64,000 bases of DNA. Origin: Tricholoma matsutake. Taxonomy: Eukaryota; Basidiomycota; Agaricomycetes; Agaricales; Tricholomataceae. The notes below the pieces were generated by a model. It had not been told where the DNA came from. It did not search any database and saw nothing but the letters and a program-made list of their open reading frames with translations. Both the position numbers and the translations under genes were made by a program. The first letter of the stretch is position 1, and the number at the start of each line of letters is the position of its first letter. This document shows, one piece after another, positions 55,761 through 64,000 of this stretch. The stretch lies in contig AP026547.1 in NCBI GenBank assembly GCA_026075535.2, positions 8,246,001 to 8,310,000 of the forward strand, read 5' to 3'.

Positions 55761-55939
55761 TTCCTCATTGTATTTAGATATATTTAGAATTATAATAAAT
55801 TATTAATGTCATACCTGTGGGTTTCAACCAAAACCCCCCCATACCTGTGGTAAAACTGCACCCATAACCATAATGGGTATGGTGTTCACAGGTATGGGTA
55901 TGGGTACACAAAATTATACCCGGGGGTTACCCAAGTCAC

Positions 55940-56408
55940 TGTAAGGGGAACCCTCAATGAGCACTCATGAACCCCTACAAACATCTACAAAGTTCATGAA
56001 CATTCTTTGAACAAACTTCAAACCCTTCAAACAGTCTGTGAACTCTTTGAACTCCTTGAACATTCTTCAAACAACTTCAAACAAGTTCAAATGCACTTCA
56101 AACTATCTTGAACAACTTTGAACTGCTCCACCCCTCACCTATGACCACACCCATACTTTGACAATGCTGCAGAAGTCGTGGGATGACTTTTGAACACATT
56201 ATATGAAGCGGAATGACATTCTGATGCACCCCTGGCAGTGCTCACTTCCTTAGTCCCACTTCCACATGGAGACTGAATTATTTTACTTCATCACATGGCT
56301 CTAGGTATATAGTTAGCACCCTCTGCAGGGAAACACCTTAGACTTTTCTCTTTGGTTTTCCCTTGCAAGTATCGAGCTCAGGCTCTGATCGTAAGGTTGC
56401 CCTTACAG
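55940..56408 (+). repeat. Chromovirus C 5' LTR
   Basis: 469 bp, TGTAAGGGG...GCCCTTACA. A TATATA at 56306 lies 29-34 nt before the predicted mRNA start AGACTTTTCT at 56340. Only one copy of CTTTGGTTTTCCCTTGCAAG remains (two in the 3' LTR). Confidence 0.85.
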
Positions 56409-56410
56409 AA

Positions 56411-56420
56411 GAAAAGTCTC
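56411..56420 (+). promoter_or_regulatory. Self-primer binding site of chromovirus C
   Basis: AGAAAAGTCT, two bases after the LTR, perfectly complementary to AGACTTTTCT at 56340-56349. Compared with chromovirus B, one base pair has changed on both sides. Confidence 0.65.
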
Positions 56421-56566
56421 TTTCTTGGTGGACTGAGAGTAGCAAGGTTCCCTAGTCAGTCAGTTGGACCACAAAATTTCATACATTTTTGAAGTCTTCC
56501 TCATGGTTTGTAGGATCCTCCTATCCTCTCTCCACTTCTTTCTCCTTATCCTACTACAACATTCCA

Positions 56567-57775
56567 ATGGCTACTGAGCAAACTGATGAGTGGCAGAAAA
56601 AGCTCGAAGGTGATATTGCAGCTATCAACCAATCCCTGCATCAACTGTTCCTTGTGAATGCGAGTCAAGATGAGGTTAACATCCTCCCTAGTGCTTCAAA
56701 CCCCACTAGCGCACCCACCAGCATTTTGAACCCTGCATCCAAATGATCCCCTCCACCTTCTATACCTGAATTACCTCGTGAACTACCTTCAACTATGAAT
56801 GGAACACATTCAATCAAACCTGCATCCCTGAGCGACTTTTTGGGTGATTGTACAAAAGGATGTTCATTCCTAAATTCATGTGAGCTGTACCTCCAGCTCG
56901 CACCCCATCAGTTCAAGGATGAACATTCAAAAATCATGTGGGCCATGTCCTTCATGAAAAGCAGATGAGCAGCACATTTTGTCAGCAGAATTATGTGCAG
57001 CTATCAAGCCATAGAGAGTCTATCCTATACATCATGGACGGAGTTCATCGTCGAGTTCATTGCTGACTTTTGCCCAAAGAATGAGGTTCAGAATGAGGTT
57101 CAGACATCAAGGACTGAACTAGAGACCTCGAAGTACTTCCAGAGGTCTAAAACCATCGATGAGTATGTCGACAATTTTCACAAAATCATCAATCATGCAC
57201 GATACTTCAAAGGAGCCCACATTGTCCTCAAATTTTGACAAGGGCTCAATCCCAAGGTTCAGGACCATGTTGCCTGCCTCACTTCTGGATGTCCCTCAGA
57301 TGAGAATCCAAGACAATGGTACGATGCTGCAATCTTGTGTGATGAAAATTGGATTGCAAATGAAGCATTTCGAGCCTCTTCGCAGCACATCTCGCACCAC
57401 AAAACATCTTCAGTGAACAATAGCATGTTTCATCGACTTCCGACAAGGCTTCCAAACCCCCCTCCACCCCTGTTGAGGTACACACCACAAATTGCAATGA
57501 CTTCAAACCCATCGAGGTACATTCCTCCTGTACCCAGTGTTTCCACACCCACATGGCCAAATGACACAAGCTCTCTCATGTGCTTTCGATGTGGGCAACC
57601 TGGGCATGCACAACCCAAGTGCCTGAAACGATTTGATGTCCAGTACATGGACTTCGAAGAAAGACAGGGATTCACACAGGAGGAGTTCATGGCCCTCAAT
57701 GTAAGGGAAACAGTGGAACGAGAAGATGAAGCCCCAAACAAAGTGGTAGAGGATTTTGGCCCAGACAATGAGTGA
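56567..57775 (+). pseudogene. Chromovirus C gag
   Basis: Starts at an ATG at 56567 (MATEQTDEWQKKLEGD...). The capsid region (LGDCTKGCSFLNSCELYLQL-like, AMSFMKSR) is interrupted by TGA codons near 56967 and 57236. Copy B has FRRGL at the second site, and KSER at the first. A CCHC knuckle, CFRCGQPGHAQPKC, lies at about 57580-57621. The stop TGA is at 57773-57775, with GGATTTT at 57751-57757. Confidence 0.85.
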
Positions 57776-60700
57776 ACAGTATGCCACCGTTGTCTAGCAG
57801 TAATCATTTTGCAGTATTGTCAGTAGAAGAAGTGCACAAATTGGATTCTATTTCTTCAATGACTCCTACTTTGAATGATCTTGCAGCCATACTACCTTCC
57901 CCAACCCTTCGAAATTGTTTTCGAAATTGTCTGAACTGGGAGAAATGGCTCCCTGAATGGTATATTGTAGCTTCAAACCTGAGCATGAACTCTTTCAAGC
58001 TTCCAATATCGATGCAAACCCTCAATACCAGCGAAATCCTCTTGATGAATGCTCTTCTGGACAGTGGTGCGACCAACCTCTTTGTCAGCTCCGACTTTGT
58101 GAAATGACATCATTTGACTACAAAGCAACTCAGTCAACCCATACCAGTGTATAATGTGGATGGTTCATTGAACAAAGCAGGCAGCATTTTGGAGGTCTGG
58201 GAGAGAGACAGTTCTATGATATTGCAACCACTCTGAACATGCAACATTTGCTATCACAGGCCTTGGGAAGCAGGATGTCATCTTAGGCCTTACCTGGCTT
58301 CGAAAACACAACCCTGAAGTTGATTGGACATTGGGTGAGGTTAAGATGAGTCAATGCCCTGACCACTGTTGTACTTGCCAGAATGAGACCAATGAAGAAT
58401 GCAAGCTCACCTTCAAGGAGGCAGAGAGTCTTCAAGCCTGTCAAGCAGGAATGCCCTCAACAGACGTTGAGATGGAGGACATCCCAGATTATCCAGATCT
58501 TGTCAATGATAATGATGATGATGATGAGTCCAACGAAAATGAACCCTATACTGGTGAGGATGAGCTCGAAGATGGTGATTGCATCTTCATGGCCACCATC
58601 CCCTGTGAGGCCAAGTTTATTCAAGCCACGTCAAACATTTCACAGAGGTTGGCCGAGGTTCATAAGAATGCCCAACCTACATTGTTCTATGAATCCATCC
58701 CTACACACCTTCACAATTTTGAAGACCTTTTTGCGAAATCATCGTTTGATTGTCTCCCTGATTGTAAGGTGTGGGATCATGCCATTGAACTGGTCCCAGG
58801 TGTGAAATCTTCAAGCTGTAAGGTCTACCCTTTAGCCCCTAGCAAACAGTCCTAAATGGACAAGTTCATTCAGGAGAACCTCAGCAGCAGTCACATTCAT
58901 CCTTCAAAATCACCGATGGCATCCCCTGTCTTCTTCATCAAGAAGAAAGATGGCAGCCTTCAACTCATACAGGATTATCAGGCCCTGAATGCTATCATGA
59001 TAGAAAACTGATATCCCTTGCCCCTAATTTCAGAGCTTGTAAATCAACTTCGAGGTGTGAAGTATTTCATGAAGCTCGATGTTTGATGGGGGTACAATAA
59101 TGTTTGGATAAAGGAAGGTGATGAGTGGAAGGCAGCATTTCATACAAATCTTGGCCTTTTTGAACCCCTGGTGATGTTTTTCAGACTCACAAACTCCCCC
59201 TCCACCTTCCAGACAATGATGAACAATATCTTCCAGGATCTCATCATGGAGGGTGTGGTTTGCATCTACCTTGCAATATCCTTATTTTTGCAAAATCCAT
59301 GGAAGAACAGCATCGTGTCACTTGACTTGTACTCGAACTACTTCGAAAACACATACTCTTCCTTCGACACCAAAAATGTGAATTTGAAAAAACCTCTATC
59401 AAATATCTCGGGTTGATCATCTCCAAAGGCAAGATTCATATGGATCCAGTCAAGGTAGCCGGCATAATGGAGTGGCCCACACTGACAAATCAAAAGGAGG
59501 TTGAATCCTTCCTCGGTTTTGCAAATTTTTATTGCAGGTTCATCAAAGGCTTTTCCCACCATGTGAAGCCAATGTTCAAACTCACAAAAAAGGATCAAAG
59601 GTGGGGTTGGGCTGAAGCAGAACAATTGGTGTTTGATGAAATCAAAAACCACATCACATCCTCACCCATCCTTTGTTTTGCAGATGATTCAAAGGCTTTT
59701 CATATTGAGGCAGATAGTTTGGACTATGCTACAGGCTCAGTCCTCTCTCAGCAATCATCTGACAATCTTAAATGGCATCTATTCAAAATTGCTCAACAAC
59801 ATCGAGCAAAACTATGAAATTCACAATAAGGAGATGTTAGCAGTCATGAGATCATTGGAGGAATGGAGACATTTTCTTGAAGGTGCAAAACATAAGGTTG
59901 AAATCTGGACAGACCACAAAAACCTTGAGTACTTTATGACCTTGAAGAAACTAAATTGCAGACAGGCTTGTTGGTCACTTTACCTGTCTAGATTCAATTT
60001 TGTCATGCACCATCATCCTGGAAAGAGCATGGGTAAGCTGGATGCTCTTTTGCACCATGCAGATCACAGCAATGGTGCCAATGATAACCACGATACCATG
60101 CTACTTTGACCCAAATTCTTCACCATCTGGGCACTTGAGAGAATCACCATCAAGGGAGCTGAGAGGGATTTACTTTGCAAAATTCAAAGAGGAGTTCAGG
60201 ATGGAAGAAGCAAAGATGCAGTGATGTTAGCGGTGAAGGATTTGGAGAGGTCAAAGGGCAAAACACTGCAAAGCTCAGAGTAGGCAAAGGAGGATGGACT
60301 ATGGAGGTTTTGTGATCAAATTTATGTTCTGATAATCCCTGACCTACAACACAGAATCGCCAAACAACACCATGACTCGAAGATTGGGGGACATGCTAGA
60401 TGTTGGAAGACCCTCAGACTCATTTTGAGAAACTACTGGTGGCTGAACATGTCTCATTACATTGGACAGTACTGTAAGGCATGTGATATGTGTCTTCAAA
60501 CAAAGGCACAAAAACGCAAACTGTTTGGCAAACTACATCCTCTCCCGGTGCCCAAAGCTCAATGGGACATCCTAAGTGTCAATTTCATCATCAAAATTCC
60601 TGATTCACATGGATTCAATGCTGTGATGGTTGTGGTGGACTTGGTGAGTAAACAAAGCCATTTCATACCCACTCACACCACCATCACCACACTGGGCTCA

Positions 60701-61665
60701 GCTCAACTCTACCTCCAAAACATCTGGAAGCTGCATGGCCTCCCCTGATTGATGCTGTCAGATCAAGGACCCCAATTTGTTGCCGAATTTATGTGTGAAT
60801 TGTATCGTCTATTAGGAATCACTATTTCAGCCTCAACCGCATATCACCCACAGTCAGATGGTCAAACTGAATGCGTTAACCAAGAGCTCAAACAGTACAT
60901 TCAAATTTTCATAGGCAAACAACAGAACGATTGGGACATGCTCCTACCCCTGGGTGAGTTCACATACAACAACCACATCCACTTGTCTATGCAGCACTCC
61001 CTGTTCTTTATCAATACTGGTAGACACCCCCAGATGGGTTTCAAACCTGATCAATGTCCGTCAAAGCTCAAAGCTGTCAACAAATTCACGGATTGAATGA
61101 AATCCACGCTAGACAAAGCATGGGCAGCCCTTTCAAAATCGAAGGATGACATGGCGAGGTACTATAATCAACAGCAAACCCCAGCACCAAAGTTTGAGGC
61201 GGGTGATAAAGTCTTTCTCAATGCTTTGGACATTAGCACACCAGGCCCTCAAAAAAGTTTGCACACCAATATCTTGGACCCTACCCAATCATTCACCTTG
61301 TAGGTTCACATGCATACCATCTGAAACTACTGCCATCCATGTCACAACTCCACCCAGTCTTCCACATCATCAAACTCATGCCAGCCCCACCAGATCTGAT
61401 CATAGGTCGACAACTGCATCCACCGCCACCACCAGATATCATAGGAGGAGAGCAGAGGTACAAGATTGAAGAGGTGATAGATAGTCGGATGAGGGGCAGG
61501 ACACTGCAATACCTGGTTAGGTGGAAGGGCTATGGTTGCGAAGAAAATTTGTGGATTTTGGAAGGTGACTTGGATGCTCCTGAGCTAATAAAGGACTTCT
61601 ACAGAGCCCACCCAACCACCCCTAAATGTATCAATGCCCTGCTTTTTGGTCGCATGGGTTTTTGA
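57776..61665 (+). pseudogene. Chromovirus C pol
   Basis: Traceable along the pol of copy B. Protease LLDSGATNLFVS is near 58060. Reverse transcriptase starts near 58860; its YLDD site near 59270 is destroyed by a small deletion (CIYLAISLF). RNase H has TDHKNLEYF near 59920. The integrase zinc region CKACDMC is near 60480; the core has the first catalytic D replaced by N (VNFIIKIP), with LSDQGPQF and TECVNQE retained. The chromodomain (YKIEEVIDSRMRGRTLQYLV, RWKGYGCEENLW) ends at about 61665. TGA codons stand at arginine positions of copy B, for example EN_YPLP and DV_WGYNN. Confidence 0.85.
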
Positions 61666-61733
61666 CTGCAACACCAGGTCTGGTCACCATGGAGTTTTTC
61701 ACATCAGGACACTACAGCTTAAGGGGGGAGTGA

Positions 61734-62193
61734 TGTAAGGGGAACCCTTGATGAGCACTCACAAACCCCTTCAAACATCTATAAAGTTCATGAACATGCT
61801 TCAAACAGTCTTCAAACTCTTCAAACTCCTCAAACATTCTTTGAACAACTTCGAACTGCTCCACCCCTCACCTACAACCACACCCATACTTTGACAATGC
61901 TGCAGAAGTCATGGGACAACTTTCAAACGGATTAGGATGAAGCAGAATGACATTCTGATGTGCCCCTGGCAGTGCTCACTTCCTTAGTCCCACTTGAGAC
62001 TGAATTATTTTACTTCATCACACAGTTCTGGGTATATAGTTAGCACCCTCTGCAGGGAAACACCTTAGACTTTTCTCTTTGGTTTTCCCTTGCAAGGTGT
62101 GTAGACATTTCTTTGTTCCATTAGTTTATCTAACTCTTTGGTTTTCCCTTGCAAGTATTGAGCTCAGGCTCTGATCATAAGGTTGCCCTTACA
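61734..62193 (+). repeat. Chromovirus C 3' LTR
   Basis: 460 bp with two copies of CTTTGGTTTTCCCTTGCAAG, as in LTR A/B (CTTCGGATTTCCCTTTGCTAG twice). It is preceded by the polypurine tract GGGGGGAGTGA at 61723-61733. Confidence 0.85.
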
Positions 62194-62204
62194 GTCACAC
62201 CCTA

Positions 62205-62444
62205 GTGGAGGAGTGTCTATGGTAGTATCCTTGCTGAAGTTGCTGTGCACCCTGTTGTTTTGGGTCTGGAGGAAATGACAGGTAGGCAAGCTACTGCAGA
62301 GAATCTAGTTGAGGTATTGGATGGATCTCTTCAAAGAAAGGGTATAAATTCCACTTCAGTTATAGCTGTATGCACAGACAACCCAACAACCATGTGGGCC
62401 TTCCATTACATCTAGATACAAAAATATCTGTGGATTCTTGTATG
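62205..62444 (+). pseudogene. hAT-type transposase, middle part
   Basis: Continues RSVYGSILAEVAVHPVVLGL, EEMTGRQATAENLVEVLDGS, then ICTDNPTTM-like residues (VCTDNPTTMWAFHYI), a TAG stop and QKYLWIL. It is cut at 62444 by a second insertion and resumes near 63696. Confidence 0.75.
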
Positions 62445-63695
62445 TGATCACTATCCTGGTGATAGGTTGTCTCCTTGGCCTTTGAGCTGATTCACCATTA
62501 CAACCACATTCTAATCACATCAGCTAACTCCTACAATGTCCCAGAAGCAGTGCAACCACTCTCTACCAAGTCTATCAATTGTGATATCATATCGACCACA
62601 TCAAAACATCACCAGCAACATCGATCGTACTGAGAAACTACATTGCACAACTCTAGGACTACCTAGAAACATAAGAACCCTCTGAATGAACATTGAGTAT
62701 CCCCGATCAACTTCGAACAACCATGATGGCGATAGACCATTGTCGACCATTGTCGAGCATTATCAATCGACATCGAGACACTACGAGTGACATTGGGCAC
62801 TGCATTCGTTATCTAAATGGTGGAATACCATGTGCCAGGGAGTATTTAAACTTGTGCTCAAACCTGCTGATAGTAGGTCAGCCTCGTTCCAAGTCCCTAT
62901 CGCATACAGAACCTGCTGGATGGATTATTGCGACACTTAGCATGGTTTATACACATAGGACAGTCTCCTTTTAGTTCTTTCCCTTTATTACTCCTTTGTC
63001 ATATGATATATCTTTTTCTTGTTCGGATTCCAGTCTCATTTTGGCCTCATGTTTTAACTCATATCTTTTGCCTCATGTTCCTACACATGTTTCTTATACC
63101 ATTTTAGGAAGTTTCTCTTAAAACATATAAAACTCTGTAGTATCTACTAGGGAATACAAGAAATTGTCTTCACATATCACCTCATATAAAGTTCTAAGAA
63201 TCCAATCTACCCTCTAAACAATCTAAACTTCTATGAGTTTTCTCGATCAATGAGAAACCTCTGCGACCATTGTCGTCCTCGATTGACTTTTGATTCTCTT
63301 ATCATTAGCATTAGTAACCACTCCAACACTTCCTAGCCATTGGCTATAACCTTTGTATACTAATGATCCACCAAAAAGTCCTTAGAATTCACACATTGAC
63401 CCTCGACGATAAACATCATTCATTATAGATCTCATTGATCCTCTTCAATATCGATCGATACTCCATCAGACTGTGCCAAACACCTTCCTCTCTTATAGAA
63501 CTACCTTTATGACTAGTACCAACTAGTTGTCTTCCCTTTGGTCAAACCACAAACATTCAGAACGCCTTGCATCCTTCCTCTGACTTGTGTAAATATCATC
63601 AGTTGCCTCATCAGCAGTTTTGGTGGTTTTCCTGGGTTGAGTATCATCACTGGTCCCATTCAATCAGACAAGTAGACTCACATGAAGCCTAGCCA
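62445..63695. mobile_element. 1251-bp insertion in the hAT transposase, class unknown
   Basis: Flanked by CTTGTATG (62437-62444) and CTTGCATG (63696-63703), an 8-bp duplication differing by one transition. Removing it restores WIL-ACFIHGINTIVG. Ends (TGATCACTATCC and, inverted, TGGCTAGGCTTC) share only TG. The inside is AT-rich, with repeated CATCGA/TCGATC words and no long frame. Confidence 0.6.
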
Positions 63696-64000
63696 CTTGC
63701 ATGCTTTATACATGGCATCAACACCATTGTTGGAAAAATTGTTGCATATCCTGCAATGAAGACCACGATCCCAAAAAAAACATGCATCATATCCTTTTTT
63801 AGATCATCACATTATTGGGGTGGTCAGTTGGATGATGTTGCAAAAACCAAGAAAATCACTCATGCATTGAAGACAAACATGGAATCACACTTCTATGCCC
63901 TTGTTTTGCAGGCGATGAGTCCTAGTGAGAAACCCGTTGACACCAGGTGATGCAATCTGGCATTAACTGACTGGCTGACAAAAAATGACTCTGGGAGATA
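63696..64000 (+). pseudogene. hAT-type transposase, further part, runs off the window
   Basis: Reads ACFIHGINTIVGKIVAYPAM, then FFRSSHYWGGQLDDVAKTKK, THALKTNMESHFYALVLQAM, to a stop near 63950; coding-like sequence may continue past the window end. Confidence 0.7.

Larger units (their letters stand above)
55940..62193 (+). mobile_element. Chromovirus C: old Gypsy element with complete LTRs
   Basis: 6254 bp, flanked by GTCAC duplications (55935-55939 and 62194-62198). Gag and pol keep the same domain order as chromovirus B, including a chromodomain, but are riddled with TGA stops and frameshifts. LTRs are 469 and 460 bp and differ by indels. It shares with B the self-primer layout, the frameshift heptamer and TGTAAGGGG...CCCTTACA ends. 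It is therefore a sister family, now dead. Confidence 0.9.
54805..62204. mobile_element. hAT-type miniature element 2, hosting chromovirus C
   Basis: Flanked by an exact 8-bp duplication GTGGAGGA (54797-54804 and 62205-62212). Ends are TAAGGCATGACTCAGGTATG and, inverted, TAGGGTGTGACTTGGGTAAC. Without chromovirus C (55940-62193 plus one GTCAC) it is about 1.14 kb, close to the 1127 bp of element 1. It holds no transposase but two tandem arrays. Removing it restores DDATW-RSVYGSI in the host transposase. Confidence 0.85.

Overview
The window looks like a transposon-packed stretch of an Agaricomycete (mushroom-forming basidiomycete) genome. The evidence is the set of families present: a Plavaka (CACTA-type) transposase, a KDZ-associated CxC5-like fragment, fungal TET/JBP dioxygenase genes, a JmjC gene, a DUF6698-like gene, a hAT transposase and chromodomain Gypsy elements. 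Introns are short (50-54 bp) and CpG is strongly depleted outside the youngest insertion. I could not name the species. No bacterial-type gene, rRNA or intact tRNA was seen. All family names rest on recalled protein motifs, not on a database search.

Layout. 0-9.5 kb: a TET/JBP remnant, a nearly full-length decayed Plavaka transposase (-) and an unrecognised multi-exon gene (-). 9.5-13.6 kb: an unrecognised fragment and a JmjC-domain gene (+), which abuts a Gypsy LTR. 13.6-16.9 kb: chromovirus A, a small Gypsy copy rearranged into a tail-to-tail inverted structure. 16.9-19.1 kb: a truncated Copia element (-). 19.1-24.6 kb: the 5' LTR of a second Copia (+), a KDZ-type fragment, tandem repeats and a DUF6698-like gene. 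24.65-30.7 kb: chromovirus B, complete, with identical LTRs, a target-site duplication (TSD), and open gag and pol frames. 30.7-44.2 kb: a broken hypothetical gene, tandem repeats, then a TET/JBP gene split in two by LTR element D, which itself carries a roughly 1-kb insertion. 44.2-49.9 kb: a hAT-type miniature element, a deaminase-fold pseudogene, and the 3' end plus LTR of a Copia. 49.9-54.1 kb: minisatellites and a SINE-like inverted pair. 54.1-64 kb: a hAT transposase gene broken by a second miniature element (itself hosting chromovirus C) and by another insertion of about 1.25 kb.

The most informative signals come from reading the nests together. (1) Every major insertion can be removed at its TSD to give back an open reading frame. 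(2) Old copies carry TGA stops at arginine positions where the intact copy B or a conserved motif expects CGA, the trace of CpG deamination, in a window that also holds TET/JBP-type 5-methylcytosine oxidase genes. (3) The two chromovirus families share a self-priming arrangement (a 10-nt primer site complementary to the predicted mRNA 5' end) with a compensatory base change. They also share a candidate -1 frameshift heptamer at the same 15-nt distance from the gag stop. (4) The two halves of one Copia, 30 kb apart, share a 5-bp flank, which suggests that the stretch between them was built up inside it.
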